Shown here in pieces: positions 14,298 to 23,524 of a stretch of 64,000 bases of DNA (position 1 is its first letter; every line of letters begins with the position of its first letter). A model generated the notes under the pieces. It did not search any database. It saw only the letters and a list, made by a program, of their open reading frames with translations, and was not told the DNA's origin. This stretch comes from Flavobacteriaceae bacterium (GTDB lineage: Bacteria; Bacteroidota; Bacteroidia; Flavobacteriales; Flavobacteriaceae), in NCBI GenBank assembly GCA_016649715.1, contig JAENXC010000006.1, forward strand, positions 1 to 64,000, given 5' to 3'. The position numbers and the translations under genes are program-made.

Positions 14298-16385
14298 ATG
14301 GAAACAAATACCCAGCTAAGCATATTCGATCTGCTAAAAACGCATTTCGGATACGAGAAATTTCTTCCGAATCAGGAAGAAATCATAAACAACATTTTAG
14401 ACCAAAAAGACACCATTGCCATTATGCCCACGGGCGGCGGCAAATCGTTGTGTTTTCAATTGCCGGCATTGGCTTTGGAGGGAACGGCGATTGTGATTTC
14501 TCCATTAATTGCTTTAATGAAGGATCAAGTGGATGCATTAAAAGCGAACGGAATTTCCGCGGCTTTTTTCAACAGTTCACAACCTTATGAGGAACAACAG
14601 CAGGTTTTAAAAGATTTACAAAACGGAGATTTAAAGTTGCTGTATGTAGCTCCGGAAAGTCTTCCACTATTAAATTTTATTTTGGGTTCAATAAAAATCA
14701 GTCTTTTCGCCGTGGACGAAGCACACTGTATTTCCACTTGGGGTCACGATTTTCGGCCAGCTTATACGCAACTAAGCAGTTTGAAAGAGCAATTTCCAAA
14801 CGTTCCGTTGATTGCTTTAACTGCTACGGCAGATCGCGCCACTCGGGAAGATATTGCAACACAACTTTCAGTTCCCGAAGCCAAAACATTTATCGCTTCT
14901 TTTGATAGACCAAATTTGTATTTGGATGTTAGGCCCGGTCAAAACCGCAACAAACAAATTCTAGATTTTCTGAAAAGACATAAAGATGAAAGTGGTATTA
15001 TTTATTGCCTCAGCCGAAAAAGTACAGAGAAACTCGCTGCGACACTTTCCTCAAAAGGTTATAAAGCTGAAGCATACCACGCGGGATTAACTTCCGAAGA
15101 AAGAACTCAAATTCAAGAAAATTTTATCAACGATATTTCACCTATAATCGTTGCCACTATCGCCTTTGGAATGGGCATCGATAAGAGCAACGTGCGCTGG
15201 GTAATACATTACAACATGCCCAAGAATATTGATGGATACTATCAAGAAATTGGACGGAGTGGGCGCGATGGCTTGCCCGCACATACCATACTTTTCTACA
15301 GTTTCGCTGATGTAATTATGCTTCGGAAATTTGCTGAAGGCTCCGAAACTGAGGCCTACCAATTGGCCAAATTGGAGCGGATGCAGCAATATGCCGAAGC
15401 ACTGAGTTGCCGAAGAAAAGCGTTGCTCGGTTATTTCGGGGAACATATAACCGAAGACTGCGGCAATTGCGATATCTGCAAAACCCCACCAAAATATTTT
15501 GACGGTACGCTTATCGCCCAAAAAGTATGCTCTGCCGTCGCGCGATTGCAGGAGCAAGAAGCTTTGGGAATGGTTTTGGATGTGCTTCGTGGTTCACAAA
15601 ACGCACAGGTTTTTGACAAAGGTTACCAAAAGATAAAAACCTTCGGAGCAGCGAAAGACATTGCTTGGCGCGATTTGCAGCAATATGCCATCCAACTTTT
15701 GAACCAAGGTGTTTTGCAAATCTATTTTCACGAAAATGGACGATTGTTGCTCACACCGCTTGCTAAAAAAGTTTTGTTTGAAGGCAAAAAAGTACGGTTG
15801 GCTAACATCATTCAAGAAGTGGAAAAAGTGAAAACCGAAAGAGCCCCGCGCAAACGTGCCGATCTTTTTGACAAACTGAAAACACTTCGTTTAAAGTTGG
15901 CGCAAGAAATCGGTATGCCGGCATATATAGTGTTTAGCGACGCAGCTCTGGAAGATATGGAACACAAAAAACCGCGTACACGTGAAGAATTCGCAACCAT
16001 TTCGGGAGTTGGGGAAGCGAAGCTTGAAAAGTATGCAGATGATTTCCTAAAAGTCATCAATCGGCATTTGGACAGTTTGGAAAGTGATTTACCAACCCAC
16101 GAGCGAAGTTATAAAATGTATGCCGAGGATAATCTTTCGCCCTCAGAAATTGCCGGCCAACGTGGACTTTCGGAAGATTCAGTTTATGGGCATTTTATAA
16201 AAATGCACCAATTGGGTGTGCCTTTCGATTTTTTAAAATTTATTTCTTCCAAAGAAATTCAGCAAATAAAAAATGCCCAAAAAATGCTTGAAAATCCGGA
16301 AGCGCTAAAACCTTATTTTGAATATTTTGAAGAGAAAATGCCGTATTGGAAAATTCGGCTTGGTTTATATTTAATGGAAAAATAA
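14298..16385 (+). CDS. recQ: ATP-dependent DNA helicase RecQ
   Basis: This 695-residue 3'-5' helicase resolves recombination and stalled-fork structures. Domain order: N-terminal ATPase with Walker A ([14 protein letters not shown]) and DEAH box ([16 protein letters not shown]), helicase C domain ([23 protein letters not shown]), zinc-binding/RQC region with four cysteines ([10 protein letters not shown] ... CGNCDIC), an HRDC domain near residues 515-590 ([12 protein letters not shown]), and a C-terminal helix-turn-helix region ([20 protein letters not shown]) seen in many RecQ proteins of Bacteroidetes. All key motifs are intact. Confidence 0.96.
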   Translation: METNTQLSIFDLLKTHFGYEKFLPNQEEIINNILDQKDTIAIMPTGGGKSLCFQLPALALEGTAIVISPLIALMKDQVDALKANGISAAFFNSSQPYEEQQQVLKDLQNGDLKLLYVAPESLPLLNFILGSIKISLFAVDEAHCISTWGHDFRPAYTQLSSLKEQFPNVPLIALTATADRATREDIATQLSVPEAKTFIASFDRPNLYLDVRPGQNRNKQILDFLKRHKDESGIIYCLSRKSTEKLAATLSSKGYKAEAYHAGLTSEERTQIQENFINDISPIIVATIAFGMGIDKSNVRWVIHYNMPKNIDGYYQEIGRSGRDGLPAHTILFYSFADVIMLRKFAEGSETEAYQLAKLERMQQYAEALSCRRKALLGYFGEHITEDCGNCDICKTPPKYFDGTLIAQKVCSAVARLQEQEALGMVLDVLRGSQNAQVFDKGYQKIKTFGAAKDIAWRDLQQYAIQLLNQGVLQIYFHENGRLLLTPLAKKVLFEGKKVRLANIIQEVEKVKTERAPRKRADLFDKLKTLRLKLAQEIGMPAYIVFSDAALEDMEHKKPRTREEFATISGVGEAKLEKYADDFLKVINRHLDSLESDLPTHERSYKMYAEDNLSPSEIAGQRGLSEDSVYGHFIKMHQLGVPFDFLKFISSKEIQQIKNAQKMLENPEALKPYFEYFEEKMPYWKIRLGLYLMEK

Positions 16386-16391
16386 TCCAAT

Positions 16392-16550
16392 TTACTTCCC
16401 AATGTATAAAATTGAAGTCTTTTCAGATGGCAATCCTCTATTCATATAATAATGTGCGGTTTCTCGTAAATCTTCAGAAACCGAATTATTGTCAAAGAAA
16501 ATTGCAAATAGGTTGCTATGTATATAATCAACTCTATTTTTTAACGATAT
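16392..16550 (-). pseudogene. Possible gene remnant
   Basis: A minus-strand frame of 52 codons without a start codon reads with normal protein character (NLFAIFFDNNSVSEDLRETA, HYYMNRGLPSEKTSIL) and ends in TAA at 16392. It has no ATG or ribosome site and is closed upstream by a stop, so if real it is the 3' end of a decayed gene. The family is not recognised. An 8-bp inverted repeat (CGGTTTCT/AGAAACCG) lies inside. Confidence 0.3.
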
Positions 16551-16958
16551 TTAATCTATAAATATTGGAAATCAAGCTTTTCAATGTTATAAGCGCCTAC
16601 CGAATCTATCTGAAGAATTCGAATTCATAATTTTTATCTAATAGAATAGGTAAAGGCCCACTTCAAAGGAAGACAGGGGAATGACAATTATCAGTACAGG
16701 TGTTTATAACTTTCTTATTGAATAATTTTCACGAAATTCTTTTTAAGACAAATTTCCGATGATTTTTATTATATAAACACAATGCTCGACTTGAAACAAC
16801 CTTTAAAGGATTGATATGCCCCTTTAATGGATTTGCTATTTCATAAGTTGCGGTGTTATGCCAATTTTGTAACTATAAGACAAGGAAGTTGAAAATTTAA
16901 AAGAATTGTTGATTTTGAGACCAGGTGTACTTATAATATTATAGAAAAACTAACCAAT
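16551..16958. other. AT-rich gap before the giant surface protein gene
   Basis: About 400 bases with no convincing frame on either strand. The only structure noted is a GAATTCGAATTC palindrome near 16618-16629. No clear TAnnTTTG promoter was found ahead of the ATG at 16959. Confidence 0.4.
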
Positions 16959-19900
16959 ATGAAATCTATTATCCTACCATTCGTTACAATACTTTTTTGT
17001 ATTTCCTTTTGTGAAAGTATGGCACAACAAGAAACTATTCAAAACATTACTGGAGAAGCGACCATCACAAAATCAACAGTTTTAGTGCCTTCAATTCCTA
17101 CAGGGGAACCATTTAATTACAAAATAAACTTCCAAAATTTAAATCAAGCCAATACACTTTCTATGACAGATGTCCTACCATTAGGGCTGTGTTATGCGGC
17201 AAGTGATATTATTGCCGACCCATCTTTTATTGATTTTAACGGTAATGTTGTTAACCCCAATACTATCCCAGGGCTTATTGATACTAGTAATCTTCCAACG
17301 GTTATATTTAATATCCCAAACTATATTCAAAGAGGATCTTTTACAATTACTGTCACTTTTTGTGCTGGAATAACCCCAGATGGTTTTACTGTAACAAACC
17401 ATATTTGTGCAGACTATGGAAATGGGACAAATAATGAAAATTTTTGTACTTCAACTGGAATCACAAGTACAGCATCTGCCATAAATCCCTGGGGAGAAAT
17501 TACAAAAGAACCTTTATTTCCTGCTATTGCAGGGCCAAATGGAGACTATTATATACCTACCTCTGGAGGGGCTTCCAATTATAAGATTAGAATTCAAAAA
17601 AGCCCACCTTATGAGCCTTCAATTTTTGGGATGTTGAATCTTACCAACGTAACGATTTCTGAAATGTTTCTGCCATGTGCTTCTGTTACTTTAATAAGCG
17701 GTCCAGGAACTTTTAACCCAGTAACCAATACAATTACATTAAACAATGACTTACAGGGGAGTGTCCCCTATGAATTCGTAGAATTTATTGTGAATGTAGA
17801 TTATTCAGGCTGTGGTAATTTTAATAATAATCAAGTAATTTCAAATACAGTAGAATTAAATGGAACTCCCGTGGGGGAAAACCCAATAATCAACATAGAC
17901 TCTAATACTGCTGATGTTATTGCGGTAGATAATTTACCGCCGCCAAATGGTTCTTCATCAATTGCAAAAACTGTTGAGGCTTCTAACCCTGTCCCAGGAT
18001 GTCTAGGCAGATACACAATCAATTATACTAACACCGATAACAGACCAATATCTTTTTCTGAAATAGAGGATATTCTTCCTAATAATATTCTCCCTCAAAA
18101 TATTTCAATTACGGGTATGATTAATTCTGCTTCAATAACAGACACCTTTGATTTAATTGTAAATAATGGAACACCAACAGTGGTTTCCATGGCTACAGGG
18201 TTTTCTGGAAATCCTTGGGCTACTACTAATAATTCATTCACATTAAGGGCAAATATAAATACTCTTTTGTACCCTAATGATATCATTAGAGTAACTATTG
18301 AATTTATTATAGATGCCAACAACCCGACAGGTTCAGTCATTGCTAATTGTGCAGATTTTGACGGTTCAATCATAGATATTCCCAATAATATCAATCTTCC
18401 GGTGCCAAGTAATAGTTGTGTGTCATTTGCTATAGAAACCCCCGAAGTAAAATTATGCGCCACCAAAGGGGTTAGAAAAGCAAATACTTCGAATCCGTTT
18501 TCAGCCTTTATAACCAATATTGTTCCTACCGATGAACTGGAATTCCAAATATGTGTGCAAAATAATGGAAGTGTTAACTATAATGGCGATCTGGTAGATG
18601 TGTTGGATGCTAAATACGAATTCATCTCTGTTGTTTCAAACAATTTACCCTCTGGCTCTACTTTTAATCAGAATGGGCAAACATTAACTTGGGGCAATAT
18701 TGATTTATTTCAAAATTGCAATGCTTTTGCAGGAATTTATGGTTGTTTAAATCCTTCCAACCCGTCTTATTGTGTTATTATTAAAGTTAGGGTAAAACCC
18801 TTAACCCCTCCGGGTAATATCGATAATAGTGCTACAATATCAGGAGCTAATGCCAATCCTGAAACTACGGAGCTTGCCAAAGTGAATATTATTCAAGCTT
18901 CTGTTTTAAAACTAGAACAAGAAGTCACTAAAGATCTTAATAATTATGGGCAAACAATTCCGTTAAATCCAGTTTGTGACATTACAGTATTTTATAAAAT
19001 TACCATCACCAATTTAGGGAACATTCCTGTTGCCCAACACCAAATAATTAATGAGTTTCCTCATATCGGAGATGTATACTATCCTACAACACTTGCACGC
19101 AACAGTAGCTTTTCCTATAAATTAATAGCGGATTATAATTCGCCAGACTACATAGTTTCTTATTTAAATAGTGTTCCATCTACTACTACAACGCCTCCAA
19201 ATTTTGATTGTAATACTGTTCCACCGGGCAACCCATTTCCGAGTATATATGATATTACAATGGTTTTTGATAGTCAAAATTCGCTAGCCGTTGGCGCAAG
19301 CAATACCATAGTTGTTGAAACAACCATAGACGATCCGTATGCTTTAAACTCTGGTGACATAGCTGTTAACAGTGCTTATTTCGTTGACTGTGGAACAAGT
19401 AATGGAAACATTATAGTGCCCACAAATATGACCCAAGTTACCATAGAATCTCCATTAGACACCTGTACTCCATTAGTACTTGATCCTTATGCAAATGCCG
19501 TTCCAGATATTATGGATGTTGCGGTTCAACAGGAATTAAGTTCTGGTGGCCTTACGACAATGGATAAGGAGTATGGAGATGTTGACAATGATCGTGACAT
19601 AGATATCATTTACACAAAGAACAATCACGAATTGTTTGTACTTGAAAACACTGCGGGGCCAGGGGTAATGCCAATATATAATACCCCAGGAACTTCCTTG
19701 AACATTACAAATTACGCATATTCCTATAGACTAATAGATTGGGATAACGATGGATGGCAAGACTTGGTGGTTTACGATTCAGACCCAGGACAGACTACGT
19801 ATCAAATTTCACTTTATTTAAATAACGGAAATGGAACCTTTTCTGCAACGTCTTCAGTTACATTCCTACAGGGTAATGTAGATTTTCCAATAGACCCCAA

Positions 19901-20702
19901 TATACTTATTGAATTGGGAGACCTCAATGGAGATACCCTTCCAGATTTATTAATGAGTAGTCAATGGGGTATTTATGGTACAGCCTATTTTGAAAATACA
20001 GGTGGATCATCACCCTATTTTATATTGCCCGCCCCACAATCCTACACTCCCGGGGGGGCTTCAATTAATAATATTTTTATTCCCGACGATGGTGGAAGCT
20101 ATCAAACGGCAGAAATATTTGATGCCGATTGCGATGGAGACAACGATATATTTATTTCAGACCCATTATATGACGCACCAAATTGGGGTGGCGGTAAAAT
20201 GTTTTTTCACGAAAATAATGGAATTCCAACTACGGGCACACTTCCAGATATAAATGCAACTGGGATTACAGAACTATTTGGTTTCATAGAAATCTTGAAT
20301 AATGATTTACGATGTGACTGGGTAATAATGAGATTTGTAGATTACCTAGGCAATGGGTGTCCTATTGCAATTTCATATAACCCTTGCAATGATAAGTTTT
20401 TCTATTACAATAGAATATGTTATACGTGTGACACCACAATTTCAGTTTCAGATTTTGAAGATGAGTCTAGTGAAGACGAAATACTGGTTTATCCTAATCC
20501 ATCAAATGACTTTATTAAAGTTGAAAGCAAAAAAAATAATGTTTTAGAAGCTATAGAAATTTATAGCATCACAGGAGCTTTAATTAAAGAAACAAAGAAA
20601 ACAAAGGAGCCTATTGATGTAAGTGCACTAAGCAATGGTATGTACTTTATAAAAATATATTGTGAGGGGAAATATATTTCTAAAAAATTAATTAAAAATT
20701 AA
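16959..20702 (+). CDS. Giant T9SS surface protein with repeated beta domains and FG-GAP repeats
   Basis: This 1247-residue protein begins with a signal peptide (MKSIILPFVTILFCISFCESMAQ). Residues about 30-830 hold several DUF11-like beta-sandwich repeats (phrases such as ITKSTVLVPSIPTGEPFNYK, LGNIPVAQHQI, TITFEI...). About 860-1140 contain FG-GAP/VCBS-like calcium motifs (GDVDNDRDIDIIY, DWDNDGWQDLVVYD, GDLNGDTLPDLL, DADCDGDNDIF). The last 75 residues are a type A sorting domain (ILVYPNPSNDFIKV ... GMYFIKIYC ... KKLIKN). It is exported by the type IX system, probably an adhesin or surface-layer type protein. The gene stands alone and is followed by a terminator. Confidence 0.88.
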   Translation: MKSIILPFVTILFCISFCESMAQQETIQNITGEATITKSTVLVPSIPTGEPFNYKINFQNLNQANTLSMTDVLPLGLCYAASDIIADPSFIDFNGNVVNPNTIPGLIDTSNLPTVIFNIPNYIQRGSFTITVTFCAGITPDGFTVTNHICADYGNGTNNENFCTSTGITSTASAINPWGEITKEPLFPAIAGPNGDYYIPTSGGASNYKIRIQKSPPYEPSIFGMLNLTNVTISEMFLPCASVTLISGPGTFNPVTNTITLNNDLQGSVPYEFVEFIVNVDYSGCGNFNNNQVISNTVELNGTPVGENPIINIDSNTADVIAVDNLPPPNGSSSIAKTVEASNPVPGCLGRYTINYTNTDNRPISFSEIEDILPNNILPQNISITGMINSASITDTFDLIVNNGTPTVVSMATGFSGNPWATTNNSFTLRANINTLLYPNDIIRVTIEFIIDANNPTGSVIANCADFDGSIIDIPNNINLPVPSNSCVSFAIETPEVKLCATKGVRKANTSNPFSAFITNIVPTDELEFQICVQNNGSVNYNGDLVDVLDAKYEFISVVSNNLPSGSTFNQNGQTLTWGNIDLFQNCNAFAGIYGCLNPSNPSYCVIIKVRVKPLTPPGNIDNSATISGANANPETTELAKVNIIQASVLKLEQEVTKDLNNYGQTIPLNPVCDITVFYKITITNLGNIPVAQHQIINEFPHIGDVYYPTTLARNSSFSYKLIADYNSPDYIVSYLNSVPSTTTTPPNFDCNTVPPGNPFPSIYDITMVFDSQNSLAVGASNTIVVETTIDDPYALNSGDIAVNSAYFVDCGTSNGNIIVPTNMTQVTIESPLDTCTPLVLDPYANAVPDIMDVAVQQELSSGGLTTMDKEYGDVDNDRDIDIIYTKNNHELFVLENTAGPGVMPIYNTPGTSLNITNYAYSYRLIDWDNDGWQDLVVYDSDPGQTTYQISLYLNNGNGTFSATSSVTFLQGNVDFPIDPNILIELGDLNGDTLPDLLMSSQWGIYGTAYFENTGGSSPYFILPAPQSYTPGGASINNIFIPDDGGSYQTAEIFDADCDGDNDIFISDPLYDAPNWGGGKMFFHENNGIPTTGTLPDINATGITELFGFIEILNNDLRCDWVIMRFVDYLGNGCPIAISYNPCNDKFFYYNRICYTCDTTISVSDFEDESSEDEILVYPNPSNDFIKVESKKNNVLEAIEIYSITGALIKETKKTKEPIDVSALSNGMYFIKIYCEGKYISKKLIKN

Positions 20703-21048
20703 TTTGGGCAATTGAACTTAAAATTTGAACATGTTTTTTTCAAAATCTTGATTGTTTGATTTTTAATAAATCGTAGCCCCATTCGCAACCTCTTCATTTT
20801 TTAGTAAAGCAGTTAAAGGAAATATTTGGCGCTGGTAAATAATCTAGTATAAAAGGTCGTCTGATTGGGCGGCCTTACTTTTTTATGTCCATCATCTAAA
20901 TAAATCAATATTTACGTTACGATTAACCCTTTATTTAATTTTTTAAAATATTCGATTTCGAATAAAATATAACCAAACCTAACAAATATCATATTTTAAA
21001 AGGAAAACAATCCCGAACTTTGTAGCCATTTTTAAAATTTTTCAGCAA
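20703..21048. other. Gap between surface protein gene and U32 gene
   Basis: About 345 bases containing a terminator (20853-20884), a 29-base segment (20767-20795) that matches the 3' end of metG at 25 of 29 positions, and a likely promoter region with GAACTTTG about 30 bases before the U32 start. No gene is visible. Confidence 0.5.
20853..20884 (+). terminator. Rho-independent terminator
   Basis: AAGGTCGTC and GGCGGCCTT form a 9-bp stem (with G-U pairs) followed by ACTTTTTTT. It lies 150 bases after the surface protein stop codon. Confidence 0.7.
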
Positions 21049-22290
21049 ATGACTTCTTCCGGAAAAATAGAATTGATGGCTCCGGCCGGTAATTTCGAAT
21101 CCTTGCAGGCTGCATTGGACAACGGCGCGGACTCTGTTTATTTTGGCGTGGAACAGTTAAATATGCGTGCCCGCGCAAGTATCAACTTTACTACAGGTGA
21201 TCTTTCGGAAATTACAAAACGGTGCAAAAAGAAAAATGTTAGAACCTACATCACGCTGAACACTATTATTTACGACCACGATCTTTCAGTAATAAAAACG
21301 ATTCTAAACGCTGCGAAGAAAGCTGAAATCACTGCCGTGATTGCAATGGATCAAGCTGTGATTGCCTATGCACGGCAAATTGGGGTGGAAGTGCACATTT
21401 CAACCCAAATAAATGTTACCAATATTGAAACGGTAAAATTCTATGCACTTTTTGCCGATACAATGGTAATGAGCCGAGAGCTGAGCCTTCGGCAAGTGAA
21501 AAAAATTACTGAACAAATCGAGAAAGAACAGGTAAAAGGCCCTTCCGGCAACTTGGTTGAAGTGGAGATTTTTGGTCACGGCGCACTGTGTATGGCTGTT
21601 TCGGGAAAATGTTATTTGAGTTTACATTCGTACAATTCCTCGGCAAACCGTGGGGCTTGCAAACAGAATTGTCGAAAAAAATATACCGTAATCGATCAGG
21701 AAACTGGCTTTGAAATTGAATTGGACAACGAATATATGATGTCGCCCAAAGACCTTTGCACTGTGGATTTTTTGGACCAAGTGATTGAAACTGGCATTAA
21801 AGTACTGAAAATTGAAGGCCGTGGCCGCGCCCCAGAATATGTGGCAACGGTAACCAAAACCTATCGCGAAGCTATTGACGCTTGTTACGATGGAACCTAT
21901 TCTGAAGAAAAAGTGGAACAGTGGATGACTGAACTGGCAAAGGTTTACAATCGCGGATTTTGGAGCGGCTATTATTTGGGGCAAAAACTGGGTGAATGGA
22001 GCAATACCGAAGGTTCGCAAGCCACACAGAAGAAAGTATATATTGGAAAAGGCGTCCATTATTTTCCGAAAACCAAAATTGCTGAATTTAAGATTGAAGC
22101 TTATGATTTAAGCGTAGGCGATAAAATTTTGATTACAGGCCCAACTACTGGTGCTAAGGAATTTGACCTTTCTGAAATGCTTGTTAATGACGAAGCCCTT
22201 GCCACCGCAAAAAAAGGGGATTCTTGCACGATTCCAACACCTTTTCGAGTGCGTCCCTCAGATAAGTTGTATAAAATTGTAGCTTCGTAA
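21049..22290 (+). CDS. U32 family protein, TrhP/YegQ-like (tRNA hydroxylation)
   Basis: This 413-residue protein has the U32 barrel start (ELMAPAGNFESLQAALDNGADSVYFG), the signature E-x-F-x-H-G-x(3)-C as EIFGHGALCMAVSGKCYLS, further conserved cysteines (RGACKQNCRKKY) that bind an Fe-S cluster in characterised members, and a C-terminal U32 beta domain (VYIGKGVHYFPKTKIAEFKI). Members once called peptidases hydroxylate RNA or ubiquinone; the form with this C-terminal domain matches TrhP, which makes 5-hydroxyuridine at tRNA position 34. A ferredoxin gene starts 1 base after its stop, consistent with an electron donor for this reaction. Role inferred from homology. Confidence 0.85.
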   Translation: MTSSGKIELMAPAGNFESLQAALDNGADSVYFGVEQLNMRARASINFTTGDLSEITKRCKKKNVRTYITLNTIIYDHDLSVIKTILNAAKKAEITAVIAMDQAVIAYARQIGVEVHISTQINVTNIETVKFYALFADTMVMSRELSLRQVKKITEQIEKEQVKGPSGNLVEVEIFGHGALCMAVSGKCYLSLHSYNSSANRGACKQNCRKKYTVIDQETGFEIELDNEYMMSPKDLCTVDFLDQVIETGIKVLKIEGRGRAPEYVATVTKTYREAIDACYDGTYSEEKVEQWMTELAKVYNRGFWSGYYLGQKLGEWSNTEGSQATQKKVYIGKGVHYFPKTKIAEFKIEAYDLSVGDKILITGPTTGAKEFDLSEMLVNDEALATAKKGDSCTIPTPFRVRPSDKLYKIVAS

Positions 22291-22291
22291 A

Positions 22292-22522
22292 ATGGTGGTC
22301 GTAACCCTTCAGCGGAACAAATGTATTGGCTGCAATTATTGTGTTGAGTTGGCGCCGGCTTATTTTCGAATGTCGAAAAAAGACGGGAAAACCGTACTGC
22401 TACATTCCGAAGAAAAAAGAGGATTTTTTACGCTGAAAATTGCAGATAATTCAGAATTTGAAACCTGCGAACAAGCTGCAAAAGCCTGTCCCGTGAAAAT
22501 TATTTCAACGAAATTGATCTAA
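22292..22522 (+). CDS. Small 4Fe-4S ferredoxin
   Basis: A 76-residue protein with one ferredoxin motif, CIGCNYC at the N-terminal side and CEQAAKACPVK at the C-terminal side, which binds a single 4Fe-4S cluster. Its ATG starts right after the U32 stop, so the two are co-translated. In E. coli, TrhP-dependent tRNA hydroxylation was reported to need a ferredoxin (YfhL), and this gene may fill the same role; that link is an inference from gene order. Confidence 0.9.
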   Translation: MVVVTLQRNKCIGCNYCVELAPAYFRMSKKDGKTVLLHSEEKRGFFTLKIADNSEFETCEQAAKACPVKIISTKLI

Positions 22523-22526
22523 TTTT

Positions 22527-23420
22527 TTAAGCGGGTTCTCCACTGCTATTATTTCTTCCGAAGAAAGGAAATGGTTTATTGTAAAAAGTGATCCGAATAC
22601 CAAAAAGCAAAATCATTCCGCCCAAAATCATTTGAATACTTACTTTTTCGCCAATAAAAAGCCACGCCAAAATGGTCGTTAAAACCGCCTGCCCCAAAAG
22701 ACTCACAGAAACGCGGGTTGCCCGCATATGTTTGGTGGCATAACCCAAAAGCAGCCACGCCAGCAATTGGCAAACAACACCCTGAACTACCAAAACAAAC
22801 CACCCCATATTGCTAAAACCCGAAAAAGGTTGGCCAATAAAATAACTCAAAATTGCCAAGAACACAGCCGATGAAAGCGTGCTAACGGTAATAAACGGAA
22901 GCACTTCCACTTCGTATAGCACGTGCTTGCTGAGCAGCATATAAATGGCGTAGAAAACGCCCGAAAGTATCGCAAACACAAACGCGAGGTCAAAATCTAA
23001 TTCAAGGAAAAATCGAAATCCAACCAACATTATCATTCCAAAAATGGCGATTGCAGTACCGATCCAAAAATTAGTGGTTGGCTTATTTTTTAAGAAGAAA
23101 AACGCGCCAACCCCAACCCAAACTGGTGAAAGATTGGTAAGCAAGGTAGCCTGCGTAGCGGTAGATTGCTGGATGGCAACGTTCCAGACCGCAACATCCG
23201 CAGCGAAAATGGCGCCACAAAGAATGGTAAGTAACAAAATCTTCAGAGATGGAATTTTCATTTTTCCAGTCAGAACAGTGAACGGAACCAACAGCGCCGC
23301 GGCAATTGCCATTCTATAAAATGCAGATATAACCCCCGGCGACAAACTGAGTCTTACCAAAATAGGGAAAATAGAAATACAAACTATACCGATGACAAGG
23401 GCAATTCTGGGCTTTGTCAT
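22527..23420 (-). CDS. EamA/DMT-family transporter
   Basis: A 297-residue membrane protein with about ten helices in two EamA repeats; the first holds LSPGVISAFYRMAIAAALLV and TLLTNLSPVWVGVGAFFFL, the second ISGVFYAIYMLLSKHVLY and SLLGQAVLTTILAWLFIGEK. The drug/metabolite transporter family exports or imports small metabolites, amino acids or nucleotides; no substrate can be read. It is convergent with the ferredoxin gene, their stops being only 4 bases apart. Confidence 0.88.
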   Translation of the reverse strand: MTKPRIALVIGIVCISIFPILVRLSLSPGVISAFYRMAIAAALLVPFTVLTGKMKIPSLKILLLTILCGAIFAADVAVWNVAIQQSTATQATLLTNLSPVWVGVGAFFFLKNKPTTNFWIGTAIAIFGMIMLVGFRFFLELDFDLAFVFAILSGVFYAIYMLLSKHVLYEVEVLPFITVSTLSSAVFLAILSYFIGQPFSGFSNMGWFVLVVQGVVCQLLAWLLLGYATKHMRATRVSVSLLGQAVLTTILAWLFIGEKVSIQMILGGMILLFGIRITFYNKPFPFFGRNNSSGEPA

Positions 23421-23524
23421 AAAACTAAAATTGAGCAGGTTAAAATAAAAGCCGTAAAATTAGTCTTTAATAATCGTTGCGCGATTACTTAAGCCATCAT
23501 TAATAATTAATTAACAAGTCGATT

